Source: Fusicatenibacter saccharivorans (GTDB lineage: Bacteria; Bacillota; Clostridia; Lachnospirales; Lachnospiraceae). Taken from it: a stretch of 64,000 nt of DNA. Made by a program: the position numbers and the translations under genes. Below the pieces are notes generated by a model, which was given only the letters and a program-made list of their open reading frames with translations, did not search any database and had not been told where the DNA came from. The stretch covers positions 1 through 64,000 of the forward strand of contig NZ_JADNOP010000014.1 in NCBI RefSeq assembly GCF_015557635.1. Reading direction: 5' to 3'. Shown here in pieces: positions 16,806-26,667 of the stretch. How positions within the stretch are numbered: the stretch's first letter is position 1; each line of letters begins with the position of its first letter.

Positions 16806-18683
16806 ATGGGCAAAATTATTGGTATTGACTTAGGAACAACAAACAGCTGTGTAGCCGTTATGGAAGGTGGAAAACCAACCGTTATCGCAAACGCAGAGGG
16901 TGAAAGAACAACTCCATCTATCGTAGCATTCACAAAAACAGGTGACCGTCTGGTCGGCGAGCCGGCAAAACGTCAGGCTGTAACAAACGCAGACAGAACC
17001 ATCCGTTCCATCAAACGTGAGATGGGTACTGATTATAAAGTAGACATCGAAGGAAAGAAATACTCTCCGCAGGAGATCTCCGCTATGATCCTTCAGAAAC
17101 TGAAAGGTGATGCAGAGAACTACCTTGGTGAGAAAGTAACAGAAGCAGTTATCACAGTTCCGGCTTACTTCAATGACGCACAGCGTCAGGCAACCAAAGA
17201 TGCCGGTAAAATCGCAGGTCTTGATGTAAAACGTATCATCAACGAGCCTACCGCAGCAGCTCTGGCATACGGACTGGATAACGAGAAAGAGCAGAAGATC
17301 ATGGTATACGACCTTGGAGGCGGTACCTTCGATGTTTCCATCATCGAGATCGGTGACGGTGTTATCGAAGTTCTTTCCACAGCAGGAAACAACCGTCTGG
17401 GCGGCGATGACTTCGACCAGAAAGTAACAGATTACATCCTTGCTGAGTTCAAGAAACAGGAAGGCGTAGATCTTTCCAATGATAAAATGGCTCTGCAGAG
17501 AATCAGAGAAGCAGCAGAGAAAGCAAAGAAAGAGCTTTCCAGCGCAACTACAACCAACATCAACCTGCCGTTCATCACTGCAACCGCAGATGGCCCGAAA
17601 CATCTCGATATGAACCTGACAAAGGCTAAATTCGATGAGCTGACCCACGACCTGGTAGAGAAAACCGCAGAGCCGGTACAGAGAGCACTCTCTGATGCAG
17701 GTCTGCAGGCATCCGAGCTTTCCAAAGTCCTTCTGGTAGGCGGATCTACCCGTATCCCGGCTGTACAGGATAAAGTAAGACAGCTGACCGGACACGAGCC
17801 GAGCAAGAGCCTGAACCCGGATGAGTGCGTAGCACTTGGTGCTTCCGTACAGGGCGGTAAACTTGCAGGAGATGCCGGCGCAGGCGACATCCTTCTTCTG
17901 GATGTAACTCCGCTGTCTCTGTCCATCGAGACGATGGGAGGTATTGCAACTCGTCTGATCGAGCGTAACACCACAATCCCGACCAAGAAAAGCCAGATCT
18001 TCTCCACCGCAGCTGATAACCAGACAGCAGTAGATATCAACGTAGTACAGGGTGAGCGTCAGTTCGCGAAAGACAACAAATCCCTCGGCCAGTTCCGTCT
18101 GGATGGAATTCCGCCAGCAAGAAGAGGCGTTCCGCAGATCGAGGTTACCTTTGATATCGATGCCAACGGTATCGTAAATGTATCTGCAAAAGACCTGGGA
18201 ACAGGAAAAGAGCAGCACATCACCATCACCGCAGGCTCTAATATGTCCGACAGCGAGATCGACAAAGCAGTCAAAGAAGCTGCTGAGTTCGAAGCTCAGG
18301 ATAAGAAACGCAAAGAAGCAATCGACGCAAGAAACGATGCAGACTCTATGGTATTCCAGACCGAGAAAGCAATCGAGGAAGTCGGCGACAAGCTGGATGC
18401 AAACGATAAGACAGCAGTAGAAGCTGACCTGAACGCACTGAAAGACCTCATTGCAAAATGCAATCCGGAAGAGATGACAGATGCACAGGTAGCTGACCTG
18501 AAAGCAGCTCAGGAAAAACTGATGACAAGCGCTCAGAAACTGTTCGCAAAGCTGTATGAGCAGCAGGGCGGCGCAGCAGGCGCTGGTGCCGGAACAGCTG
18601 GTGCAGGCCCGGATATGGGAAATGCAGGAGCAGCAGGCGGCCATGACGACGATGTCGTAGACGCTGACTACAAAGAGGTTTAA
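16806..18683 (+). CDS. dnaK: Chaperone DnaK (Hsp70)
   Basis: Protein of 625 residues. This ATP-driven chaperone binds exposed hydrophobic stretches of client proteins. It begins with the canonical [13 protein letters not shown] phosphate-binding loop and has [12 protein letters not shown] and the [10 protein letters not shown] motif. The substrate-binding domain and helical lid follow, and a Gly/Ala-rich tail ends in DADYKEV, the charged C-terminal motif of DnaK. GAGGAGG precedes ATG 16806. It is in the operon after grpE, with a hairpin before dnaJ that may lower dnaJ expression. Confidence 0.99.
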   Translation: MGKIIGIDLGTTNSCVAVMEGGKPTVIANAEGERTTPSIVAFTKTGDRLVGEPAKRQAVTNADRTIRSIKREMGTDYKVDIEGKKYSPQEISAMILQKLKGDAENYLGEKVTEAVITVPAYFNDAQRQATKDAGKIAGLDVKRIINEPTAAALAYGLDNEKEQKIMVYDLGGGTFDVSIIEIGDGVIEVLSTAGNNRLGGDDFDQKVTDYILAEFKKQEGVDLSNDKMALQRIREAAEKAKKELSSATTTNINLPFITATADGPKHLDMNLTKAKFDELTHDLVEKTAEPVQRALSDAGLQASELSKVLLVGGSTRIPAVQDKVRQLTGHEPSKSLNPDECVALGASVQGGKLAGDAGAGDILLLDVTPLSLSIETMGGIATRLIERNTTIPTKKSQIFSTAADNQTAVDINVVQGERQFAKDNKSLGQFRLDGIPPARRGVPQIEVTFDIDANGIVNVSAKDLGTGKEQHITITAGSNMSDSEIDKAVKEAAEFEAQDKKRKEAIDARNDADSMVFQTEKAIEEVGDKLDANDKTAVEADLNALKDLIAKCNPEEMTDAQVADLKAAQEKLMTSAQKLFAKLYEQQGGAAGAGAGTAGAGPDMGNAGAAGGHDDDVVDADYKEV

Positions 18684-18773
18684 TTTTCAGCATGTCACAC
18701 TCCGTGAAAATACCGACTGTGAGTTGAAACAATAAGTAAATAAACGCAAAAAGCCCTGTGAGGCGAATGTTTG

Positions 18774-18803
18774 CAGGGGACGGAAAATACATTCCGCCCC
18801 CTG
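18774..18803 (+). other. Hairpin between dnaK and dnaJ
   Basis: CAGGGG and CGGAA arms pair with TTCCG and CCCCTG (one unpaired base on each side). No T run follows, so it is more likely an mRNA-stability or attenuation element that sets the dnaK to dnaJ ratio than a full terminator. It is in the 225-base gap between the two genes. Confidence 0.55.
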
Positions 18804-18908
18804 TATTTATGCTGGTATTGCTTTCGGAAAAGAGCTATACTGGAGCGTGCGGAAAAACATTTCTGCAAAGATGAAATTTGTGGAACAGAAATGAAAAGGT
18901 GAACATAA

Positions 18909-20120
18909 ATGGCAGAAAAAAGAGATTATTACGAGGTCCTCGGCGTAGACCGCGGAGCGGACGATGCAACATTAAAAAAAGCATACCGTAAACTGGCCAA
19001 GAAATACCATCCGGATATGAACCCGGGCGACAAAGAGGCCGAGGCAAAATTTAAAGAGGCGACAGAAGCCTATGGCGTGCTGAGTGATCCGGACAAACGG
19101 CGTCAGTACGATCAGTTTGGCCACGCTGCATTTGAAAACGGCGGTGGCGGCGCAGGAGCCGGCGGATTCGGCGGCTTCGACTTTGGCGGCGGAGATATGG
19201 GTGATATCTTCGGCGATATTTTCGGCGACCTGTTCGGTGGCGGCGGAAGCAGAAGAAGAGCAAACAATGGACCGATGAAGGGAGCAAACCTCCGCGCTGT
19301 TGTCCACATTACGTTTGAGGAAGCTGTTTTCGGATGCCAGAAAGAGCTCGAGATCAACCTGAAGGATACCTGTACAACGTGCCACGGAACCGGCGCAAAA
19401 CCAGGAACTTCACCGGAAACATGCTCCAAATGTAACGGTACCGGTCAGATTACGTACACACAGCAGACCATGTTCGGTTCTGTGAGAAACGTGACAACGT
19501 GTCCGGATTGTAACGGAACCGGAAAGATCATTCGCGATAAATGTACCGCATGCCACGGCACGGGCTATACATCCAGCAGAAAACGCATTCAGGTCAACAT
19601 TCCGGCCGGAATCGACGATGGACAGAGCATCCGGATCCGTGAAAAAGGTGAGCCGGGTGTAAACGGCGGACCGAGAGGAGATCTGCTTGTCGAGGTTCAG
19701 GTAACCCGTCATCCGATCTTCCAGAGACAGGATATGAACATTTTCTCCACTGCACCGATTACGTTTGCCCAGGCAGCACTCGGCGGCGATGTGAAGATCA
19801 GCACCGTTGACGGAGACGTTCTCTACACTGTAAAACCGGGAACCCAGACCGATACGAAGATCCGTCTGAAGGGAAAAGGTGTTCCGTCCCTTCGCAACAG
19901 CAATGTGCGCGGTGATCACTACGTAACACTCGTAGTCCAGACTCCGACGAAACTGAATGAGAAAGCAAAAGAAGCCCTCCGCGCCTTCGACGAAGCCTGC
20001 GGAAACCGCCCGGCAGCAGAAGCAAAAGCAGCCGATGGTGAGAATACCGCAGAACAGCCGAAGAAGAAAAAAGGGTTTATGGATAAGGTGAAGGAAGCGT
20101 TTGAGGATATTGATAAATAA
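18909..20120 (+). CDS. dnaJ: Chaperone DnaJ (Hsp40)
   Basis: Protein of 403 residues. This co-chaperone stimulates the DnaK ATPase and delivers substrates. The J domain occupies residues 1-70 with the HPD motif ([10 protein letters not shown]). A Gly/Phe-rich linker follows. Four C-x-x-C-x-G-x-G zinc repeats lie at about 155-225 ([32 protein letters not shown]). The C-terminal peptide-binding domains and a Lys-rich tail end the protein, which makes it slightly longer than typical. It is last in the heat-shock operon. Confidence 0.98.
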   Translation: MAEKRDYYEVLGVDRGADDATLKKAYRKLAKKYHPDMNPGDKEAEAKFKEATEAYGVLSDPDKRRQYDQFGHAAFENGGGGAGAGGFGGFDFGGGDMGDIFGDIFGDLFGGGGSRRRANNGPMKGANLRAVVHITFEEAVFGCQKELEINLKDTCTTCHGTGAKPGTSPETCSKCNGTGQITYTQQTMFGSVRNVTTCPDCNGTGKIIRDKCTACHGTGYTSSRKRIQVNIPAGIDDGQSIRIREKGEPGVNGGPRGDLLVEVQVTRHPIFQRQDMNIFSTAPITFAQAALGGDVKISTVDGDVLYTVKPGTQTDTKIRLKGKGVPSLRNSNVRGDHYVTLVVQTPTKLNEKAKEALRAFDEACGNRPAAEAKAADGENTAEQPKKKKGFMDKVKEAFEDIDK

Positions 20121-20243
20121 AAAATCTATCTGTTTTTGTTCTCATTCGGACAAAATTTCTCACAGACTTGAGCATGTAGAATATGAAAAGTCTTTTCCAA
20201 CACGCTCTAATATGAAAGAAATAGAAAATATGAGATAAATGAA

Positions 20244-20280
20244 AAGAAGAACCTGCAGGAGAAACAGGTTCTTCTTTTTT
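20244..20280 (+). terminator. terminator of the heat-shock operon
   Basis: AAGAAGAACCTG pairs with CAGGTTCTTCTT around a 9-base loop, followed by TTTT. It lies in the 330-base gap after dnaJ; the rest of that gap holds the FNR-type box and promoter listed separately. Confidence 0.88.
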
Positions 20281-20322
20281 GACAAAATTTAAAAATACAG
20301 AATATTCAGAAAATTGCAAATA

Positions 20323-20336
20323 TTGATCTAAATCAA
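20323..20336. promoter_or_regulatory. FNR/CRP-type binding site
   Basis: TTGAT-CTAA-ATCAA is a perfect match to the FNR consensus TTGATnnnnATCAA. A TATAAT at 20369-20374 lies downstream without a good -35 element, which places the box near -51. This suits activation by a Crp/Fnr protein, probably the product of the next gene. Confidence 0.75.
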
Positions 20337-20450
20337 GAGAATGATGAGATGTGAAAAACTGTTCATGATATAATTAACAAAATTGCATAGGAATAAAAAA
20401 GATTGATGTTATGTAATGTAAAATAAAAAGGCAGAAAGGAAATAGAGCGG

Positions 20451-21050
20451 TTGGAAAATGAAAATATAGAAAAACAGGAGTTCTTCAAAACTTATTTAGG
20501 TATCAAAAATAAAAATGTGCTGAGCAGTCTGGAACAAATGGCGTATGTCTGGAAGGTGAAAGATAAGGAAGTTATCATTCGAGAAGGGGAACCGCTGCCA
20601 TGCGTTCCTTTTCTGATATCGGGCATTGTAAAAGGGTATTGTGAAAGCAAGGGAGATGGAAAAGAGCATGTTTCCTGCTTTGGTTATTTAAAAGGAGACA
20701 TTGTTGTAGGAATTTCCAATTTATCCGTAAATGTGAAATCACTTTTGACGATAGAATCAATCAGTTCGTGTACCATGCTGTGCGTCCCGATACCAGAATT
20801 GTTGAAGTTGATTGAGCAATCGCCGGAAATGATGCGTTTATATAACCGTGCACTCAGCCTTGCATATAAAAAGCTAATTGAACATGAGGATATTGTTGCA
20901 AACCACAGGGCAAAGGAACGATATCAATATTTTGTTGATACCTATCGGGATCTGGTAGACGTTGTGAGTAAGAAAGATATCGCTTCCTATCTGCATTTAT
21001 CGCCGGAGAGTCTGAGCCGTGTCCTGAAAAGCTATAAGGAAGAAAAATAG
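20451..21050 (+). CDS. Crp/Fnr-family transcriptional regulator
   Basis: Protein of 199 residues: an N-terminal cyclic-nucleotide-binding-like beta barrel (about 30-120, with EVIIREGEPLPCVPFLISGI) and a C-terminal winged helix (about 150-199, with SKKDIASYLHLSPESLSRVL). The recognition helix has SPESLSR, where the E-x-x-S-R pattern typical of FNR-like proteins is kept. There is no N-terminal cysteine cluster for an iron-sulfur centre, so the ligand is unknown. TTG 20451 is the only sensible start, with AAAGGA ten bases upstream. A consensus FNR box lies in its own promoter region, which suggests autoregulation and perhaps control of the downstream zinc-ribbon cluster. Confidence 0.88.
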   Translation: MENENIEKQEFFKTYLGIKNKNVLSSLEQMAYVWKVKDKEVIIREGEPLPCVPFLISGIVKGYCESKGDGKEHVSCFGYLKGDIVVGISNLSVNVKSLLTIESISSCTMLCVPIPELLKLIEQSPEMMRLYNRALSLAYKKLIEHEDIVANHRAKERYQYFVDTYRDLVDVVSKKDIASYLHLSPESLSRVLKSYKEEK

Positions 21051-21253
21051 AAAAACGAATCGAAAAGTGATGCGCGCTGAGCGGAAAAATTTAATCAAAT
21101 CAAGGAAATCCCTGTTTTCATTGAGAAAAGCAATAAGCAGTGAGGCGGGGAATTGCGTGAATCAGGAGGGGAAAGCCCCTTATAAGAGAGAAGACGGCAG
21201 ATCTAAAAAAAGCAGATTATAAAGTACAAAAAAGAAATGGAAGGGGAAGAAAA

Positions 21254-21727
21254 ATGGCATTTTTAGATGGAGTAAAAGGAAAAATTTCAAAAGCAGGATA
21301 TTCAACTATGCAAAAAGCAAAGGATTTGTCGGAGATTACGAAACTGAATATGGCGGTTTCTGAATCGGAGACGAAAATCAATGAAATCTACAGTGAAATA
21401 GGATATAAAGTTTACTGTGCATATCGGGAAAATCCGCTGGAAGAAGTCAAAGAGGAAATTGGCCAGATCCGGGAGCTGGAAGAGGCTATGGAAGCATGCA
21501 AACTGCAGATCCAGGCAATCAATGCAATGAACAGCTGCCCGCGCTGCGGTGCAAAAATCAAACCGGAAATGATGTTCTGCAGCAGCTGTGGAATGAAACT
21601 GCAGAGTGAAGAACAGGAAACGGTGGAAGAAGAACAGGAACGGCCGGCTTTTTGCAGTGAATGCGGAGCACCGCTGGAACCGGATATGAAATTCTGTACG
21701 GTTTGTGGACATAAAGTTGACGAGTAA
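21254..21727 (+). CDS. Coiled-coil protein with two C-terminal zinc ribbons
   Basis: Protein of 157 residues without a signal peptide or membrane span. The N-terminal two thirds is helical, and a likely coiled coil occupies about residues 30-90. Two zinc ribbons of the C-x-x-C...C-x-x-C type follow: CPRCGAKIKPEMMFCSSCG and CSECGAPLEPDMKFCTVCG. Such zinc ribbons usually mediate protein-protein contact. It is the first gene of a co-directional cluster (21.2-29.2 kb) in which four of five proteins carry zinc ribbons. The specific function is unknown. Confidence 0.8.
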   Translation: MAFLDGVKGKISKAGYSTMQKAKDLSEITKLNMAVSESETKINEIYSEIGYKVYCAYRENPLEEVKEEIGQIRELEEAMEACKLQIQAINAMNSCPRCGAKIKPEMMFCSSCGMKLQSEEQETVEEEQERPAFCSECGAPLEPDMKFCTVCGHKVDE

Positions 21728-21790
21728 AATCGAGAGCGTGTTTGAAAAAGCAAAGCACAGAAGAGAAGATCAAATCAGACAGCAAAAAGA

Positions 21791-21830
21791 TAAATGATCC
21801 AAAATAGGGAGGTGGATTTTGGATCATTTA
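21791..21830 (+). promoter_or_regulatory. 15-bp perfect hairpin with a Shine-Dalgarno-like loop
   Basis: TAAATGATCCAAAAT (21791-21805) pairs perfectly with ATTTTGGATCATTTA (21816-21830), leaving the 10-base loop AGGGAGGTGG, which is itself a strong ribosome binding sequence. It lies about 50 bases before the start of the next gene. It has no T run, so it is a poor terminator; it may be a protein-binding or translational control element. Confidence 0.6.
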
Positions 21831-21882
21831 TTGCAAAGAAAAAAGATTTGTGGATAAAAAGGGACAGGAGAGGAAAACAAGT

Positions 21883-23898
21883 ATGAAAAAATGCCCGGTA
21901 TGTGGAAAAGAGTGGTCAGATGCGACAAGATTTTGCGGAAGCTGTGGAGCAAAACTGGAGGATGGAAATATTGTAGTGCCAGATATAGTGCCGGATGATG
22001 GGAAAGAGGAGCAGAGAAAAAAAACAGAGCCGGTCAAACCGAGTGTGAAAAAAACGATAGAACCTGTCAGACCGAAAACGAGGGAAACAGCAGAAAATAA
22101 AAAGATAGCAGAAGAAAAAGAAGAAGAAAAAAACACAGCTGAACGTAAAAGAGCAGAATACAATAAATCGGACGCCGTGCTGCCGGTAAAACGCAGAAAA
22201 AAAGGATGGAAAATTGCGACAGCACTTGGCCTGACTGCAATAGTGGCAGTCGGAGCAGTAGTTTTCTGTGTGAAGTCCGGGGAAAATATGGAACACCCAT
22301 TTGTAGAATTATATGGGGACAGTTATGAAATTCTCACGAAAGAAAAACTGGGACATACCATAACCATTACAGACAATGGGCTGGACTGGCTGGGCGATGC
22401 CGTAATGCAGCTTTCACCGGATCGAAAATATCTCTATTATATGGAAAACTATGATATTTCGACGGGAACGTCCAGACTCTACCGGTGTGAATATCAGAAG
22501 TTGTCCAAAAAAGAAGAAAAAAATGAGAAATACAAAACAAAAGTTGCGGCAAATGTCAGAGTTTTTTATCCGCTGGAAAACGGAAAACTCCTTTATATCG
22601 ACAAGGATTCCGAGCTGTTTTGTTATGACGGGGAAGTATCTGTGAAGATTGCAGATTCACTGCAGGGATATTATCAGCTCAAAGACGGAACGGGACTCGT
22701 TTATACGAAGGGAAACGCTGACGAAGGATTTGATGTCTGTGGCGTAAGCTATAACAATCCAACGGAAGAAGTATTTCTGGCGGATGGGATGACCGATGTT
22801 ATGCTGGCAGATGATCAGGAGCATATTTTGTGCAGACGATATGACGGTCAGTCAGAGGATGATCAGCTTGTTTTTCTAACATCTTTTGAGGAAGAGACAA
22901 AAGAGCTGGGAACACCAGTCAGTGATATGTATGCATGGGAAAATGGCGCGGTTTATTACTTTGCTTCCGGCGAGAATACAGAATGTGAACTGGAAGACTT
23001 CGTGATTGACAGCAGAGGAAACACGGAACAGTGGCAGGAATTACAAAAAGAAGCGGAATCATATCATCCTGTTCCAACGGAGTGTCAAAGTCTTTATGAA
23101 TATAAAGATGGTGAAATAAAACAGATTACAGCCAATGACATTAATAATGCCGGACTTTATAGGGGAAATAGCGTACTATACCTGGATGTAAAGAAAATGG
23201 AGCCGGTAGATTTAGCAGAAGTGAAGGATGCAGATTATATGATTGACCTTTTAGATCAGAGAATATATGAGCAGGGAATGTATGTTAAACCAACGAGCAG
23301 GAAGAATTCCATTCACATCATAGGAGAAGTTGCGAAAAAAATTGAAGACATAGATGAGGAAGGAGAAAACTTCTGGATCTATGCAAACGAAACAGATCTG
23401 TTCCTGGAAAGCGGATCTGATTTCTGGCACGCCGCAATCAAAAATGATGAAGTCAGCGATCTGGAAGAGATGCCGGAAGGCTATGTAAAATCTGTTACGC
23501 CAACAGAGATTTATTATACAAGCAATTTCTACACGGAAGGGGACAATGCGTACTACGATGTCAACGTGATAGAAAATGGAAAAAGCAGATGCCTTGCAAA
23601 AGAAGTGCTGGAAGACTATGTCAAGATTTACGAAGATGGAACAGTCATGGCTTACACGGATCGGAATTCCGATGGAGAATATGAACTTTCCATTTTTGAT
23701 AAAAAAGGAAATAAGACAAAAATTGCAGATGGAGTCACGAAGGCGATTCGGGAAGAGGATGGAGATATTGTGTATGACAGCCGGCATGATCTGATGCTTT
23801 ATCAAAAGGAAGAAAGTGAGCGGATTGGAATCGGTATAGTAGATTTCTGGTATGCGGATGAAATGAAAACGGAACAGAATTTCCGGCTGGACTGGTGA
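21883..23898 (+). CDS. Zinc-ribbon, single-span membrane protein with a large extracellular propeller-like domain
   Basis: Protein of 671 residues. A zinc ribbon opens it (CPVCGKEWSDATRFCGSCG). A charged Lys/Glu-rich linker follows, then one membrane span at about 105-125 preceded by KRRKKGWK. By the positive-inside rule the N-terminus is cytosolic and the remaining 540 residues are outside. That part has recurring short beta-rich units such as DGEVSVKIADSLQGYYQL and DGTVMAYTDRNSDGEYELSI, as in beta-propeller-like DUF5050 proteins. ATG 21883 is chosen over GTG 21850 because AGGAGAGG lies 9 bases before it. The function is unknown; it probably senses or binds something outside the cell. Confidence 0.75.
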   Translation: MKKCPVCGKEWSDATRFCGSCGAKLEDGNIVVPDIVPDDGKEEQRKKTEPVKPSVKKTIEPVRPKTRETAENKKIAEEKEEEKNTAERKRAEYNKSDAVLPVKRRKKGWKIATALGLTAIVAVGAVVFCVKSGENMEHPFVELYGDSYEILTKEKLGHTITITDNGLDWLGDAVMQLSPDRKYLYYMENYDISTGTSRLYRCEYQKLSKKEEKNEKYKTKVAANVRVFYPLENGKLLYIDKDSELFCYDGEVSVKIADSLQGYYQLKDGTGLVYTKGNADEGFDVCGVSYNNPTEEVFLADGMTDVMLADDQEHILCRRYDGQSEDDQLVFLTSFEEETKELGTPVSDMYAWENGAVYYFASGENTECELEDFVIDSRGNTEQWQELQKEAESYHPVPTECQSLYEYKDGEIKQITANDINNAGLYRGNSVLYLDVKKMEPVDLAEVKDADYMIDLLDQRIYEQGMYVKPTSRKNSIHIIGEVAKKIEDIDEEGENFWIYANETDLFLESGSDFWHAAIKNDEVSDLEEMPEGYVKSVTPTEIYYTSNFYTEGDNAYYDVNVIENGKSRCLAKEVLEDYVKIYEDGTVMAYTDRNSDGEYELSIFDKKGNKTKIADGVTKAIREEDGDIVYDSRHDLMLYQKEESERIGIGIVDFWYADEMKTEQNFRLDW

Positions 23899-24038
23899 GA
23901 AGAGATCCCTATTACCTATTGTGGAAAGCAGAGTAGCAGTGTCCTTACAGAGTAAGAGAGTGCAAAAAATCTGGAAAATTATATTAGGACTCTATTCAGA
24001 AGTAAAGATACGATGAGAGAAAAAGGAGTAGAGAATAT

Positions 24039-25982
24039 ATGAAAAAAGCAGGAAGCCGAATTTTGATCATTACTTTTGGAATTATGGCGGCTATAGCAAT
24101 TTTATATCCATGGAAGTTTGTTCCGGAATATGGAATACTCCAGATGACGGAATCAGGGGAAAAAGCTGGAAAAACAGCGGAAAGCCAGGAGTCCGATGAG
24201 GAATATATGCAGGTGGCAGATCGTGCAGTCGAAGCATTATTTACAGGAGATACCGATACGCTTCTGAGCCTGTTGCCGGAGCGGTATTTTGGCCAATATG
24301 GGGAAACGTTACAGTGGATCATAGAAAATGCAGTGGAAGAGGAATTTCAGAAACTGCAAGATGAAGTTGGGGATATACAAATTACCCATTGGCCAGTCAG
24401 ATCAGAAAAACAGTCCGAAGGCAACATGGAAAAAATAAAAAGTCATTATGGAGAAGAAGGAGATACGGTCACCGATGCAAGAAATGTGTTTGTGGAAGTG
24501 AGTGCATCTGGCATAGAACCGGAAGAAATGGAGATAGCGGTTGTTGAAATTGACGGAAAATGGTATCTCGACTTTGAGGGTTGGGACGATGGATCGGAAG
24601 AAAACTATGACGACGAAGACGACGACGAAGAAGAAGAAGAAGAAGATGATGATGATGATACATGGTCGGATGATGAAGACGATATAAGTTCAAATGCGGA
24701 GACGTCTCATACATTGGAAAATATGAAATTTTCTGATGCAAGAGAATTTCAGGATGGACTTGCCTTTGTAAGAATTCACGGAAAGGGGGAATCTTACAAA
24801 GGCTTTCTGGATAAAAAGGGAAAGTTAAAGTTTTATATACCTTTTGATGAAGATGCAATTGATGCAGATATTTATCGGTACGATGTGAATTTTAATAATG
24901 GTTATAACTGGTTCGTCTATGACAATATTTTTTATGTGATTGACACGGATGGAATGATAAAAAGCCAGTATGATGCAGACAAAGTGGCAGATTACGGCGG
25001 TGGTTATACCTGGCTGGAGGAGGAAGAAAATGTATCCTGGGATGATGCCGGGTTTTGGAAATATACACTGTATAGTCCGGAAGGGGGTGAAGTGTGTGAT
25101 TATACAGTCAGCAATCAGGACCTGGAAAATCTGAGCTTTAAAAGATCCTACATGGGTGATGGAAAATTTCTGTATAAAAAAATGGACGGTACGAAAGAAG
25201 TCTGTGTTCTGGTTGAGCCGGAACTGGGAAAAGAAACAGAGTTAAACGTTTCGTTTGACAAAGCAGAAGAACATGGAATGCGGGACGGACTTATCATAGA
25301 AACGGGCGCAATGGACGATGGATATTGGGCAGGGGATGAAAATCCGTTTCATATTACAGTGATCGGGAATGGAGAAGAAAAAGAAATTGAAATCCCGAGT
25401 CAGTATCTTGGCCCGTTTGGCGGATATCCGACTCTGCTCGACTGGACAAAAAAATATGCACTTTTTACGGTAAGACAGGACGACCAGGACATTTATTTTT
25501 TGTGTGATCTGGAGACAGGCGATATCAAAAAATATACAGGAAAGTATGCGCCGTATTTTAAATATTATTCCACTACAACAAGCTGCATCGAGGATAATGT
25601 TCTTGCACTTTCCATGTATGGGGAAGATAATCAGTTTTATGTCTGCCTGATCAATGCGGATACCATGAAAGAAATTGCCGATCCGATTGCCGGAGAATCT
25701 TTTTCCATGGAAGATAAGACATTACTGATCGATCAGAAAGAATTGTATGATTTAAGCGGGAATCTGTTATATACCGTTGAGGATGGAAAAAAAGGAGAAC
25801 TGGTCAGTGATGGAATCCTGCAGGTAACATACAGCGAGGAAGAAAAAGAGACTGTGGATGGTGAGTCGGAATATGTCGAGGTAGATAAGACAGATTATTA
25901 CGATCTGAAAGGCAAAAAGTTATTTTCGGAAATGGATACAGCAGATAGCAAAATGGTGCTGGAACCATCAGAAGAAGTATAA
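24039..25982 (+). CDS. Membrane-anchored WG-repeat-like extracellular protein
   Basis: Protein of 647 residues. An N-terminal uncleaved signal anchor (about 7-25) is followed by a helical region and then a highly acidic stretch at about 190-215 of Asp and Glu. The C-terminal part contains units such as DARE-F-DGLAFVRI-GFLDKKGKLK and WFVYDNIFYVIDTDGMI that resemble WG-type repeats. It has no zinc ribbon, unlike its neighbours. The acidic tract might bind Ca2+ or cationic peptides (inference). AAAGGAG lies upstream of ATG 24039. It sits 28 bases before the next gene, so both are in one operon. Confidence 0.7.
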   Translation: MKKAGSRILIITFGIMAAIAILYPWKFVPEYGILQMTESGEKAGKTAESQESDEEYMQVADRAVEALFTGDTDTLLSLLPERYFGQYGETLQWIIENAVEEEFQKLQDEVGDIQITHWPVRSEKQSEGNMEKIKSHYGEEGDTVTDARNVFVEVSASGIEPEEMEIAVVEIDGKWYLDFEGWDDGSEENYDDEDDDEEEEEEDDDDDTWSDDEDDISSNAETSHTLENMKFSDAREFQDGLAFVRIHGKGESYKGFLDKKGKLKFYIPFDEDAIDADIYRYDVNFNNGYNWFVYDNIFYVIDTDGMIKSQYDADKVADYGGGYTWLEEEENVSWDDAGFWKYTLYSPEGGEVCDYTVSNQDLENLSFKRSYMGDGKFLYKKMDGTKEVCVLVEPELGKETELNVSFDKAEEHGMRDGLIIETGAMDDGYWAGDENPFHITVIGNGEEKEIEIPSQYLGPFGGYPTLLDWTKKYALFTVRQDDQDIYFLCDLETGDIKKYTGKYAPYFKYYSTTTSCIEDNVLALSMYGEDNQFYVCLINADTMKEIADPIAGESFSMEDKTLLIDQKELYDLSGNLLYTVEDGKKGELVSDGILQVTYSEEEKETVDGESEYVEVDKTDYYDLKGKKLFSEMDTADSKMVLEPSEEV

Positions 25983-26010
25983 AAATAGAGCAGAACAGGA
26001 GAATTTTCAG

Positions 26011-26655
26011 ATGAAAACAAAAGCAAAATACGTCATTGTAATTCTGTTTTTATGTACGATACCACTATATTTCTGCAGAATGATCGGCTGGAAAGATGAT
26101 GCCATCCGGCTTTACGATGTGATTCTCTATGGAATGGAAAGCCAGGAAGGAGACTCTTTTGTCGGAGGGATGATCTGGAAACTGATGCAGGAAAGTGTCT
26201 TTGAAAATATCAACGCATGGTTGATTGGAACAGCGGCAGTAACGCTTGTGGGATCAGTTCTGGTTACGCTGTTAAATGGAAAAAAGACCTATGTTCTGGC
26301 AATTGTATTATCCATCGTGACAAACGGAGGTCTTGCGTGGTCAATGCAACGACTCAGCTGGGGATGGAAAAACAAGGTTGATTATAACGGCCAGATGACA
26401 GGAATGCCGCTTCGCATGGAATTTGTGTGGGTGTGGATAGCACTTCATGTTCTGATTCTTATATTTGCACTGTGGGGAATGGTTTCTAAAGAGAAAAGTG
26501 CTTCAAAGAAAAGTATTTCAAGAAAAATCAAGCCGGAAGAAACCGTATCAAAGAACCCGGCAGCTTCGAAGATGCGGTCAGCGTGTCCCTCCTGCGGAAG
26601 AATTCCGAAAGAAGGAGAAAAGTTTTGTACGCGCTGCGGATCAAAACTGCAATAA
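26011..26655 (+). CDS. Four-span membrane protein with a C-terminal zinc ribbon
   Basis: Protein of 214 residues with about four membrane spans (roughly 6-24, 70-92, 94-112 and 135-157). A Lys/Ser-rich cytosolic linker follows, then a zinc ribbon at the C-terminus: CPSCGRIPKEGEKFCTRCG. The zinc ribbon is on the cytosolic side by charge. It has no recognised family. It is 12 bases before the protease gene and almost certainly co-translated; it may be its membrane partner. Confidence 0.75.
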   Translation: MKTKAKYVIVILFLCTIPLYFCRMIGWKDDAIRLYDVILYGMESQEGDSFVGGMIWKLMQESVFENINAWLIGTAAVTLVGSVLVTLLNGKKTYVLAIVLSIVTNGGLAWSMQRLSWGWKNKVDYNGQMTGMPLRMEFVWVWIALHVLILIFALWGMVSKEKSASKKSISRKIKPEETVSKNPAASKMRSACPSCGRIPKEGEKFCTRCGSKLQ

Positions 26656-26667
26656 GAGGAGCAGAAA

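Noticed and set aside
16830-18644. 604-codon open frame antisense to dnaK
   Set aside because: It is an artefact of the strong codon bias of dnaK; the translation is Cys/Leu-rich without domains or a start signal. The same applies to the long antisense frames in uvrB and secA.
24600-24680. Asp/Glu tract looking like a simple GAC/GAA/GAT repeat
   Set aside because: It stays in frame and encodes a plausible acidic segment, so it is part of the protein rather than a separate repeat element.
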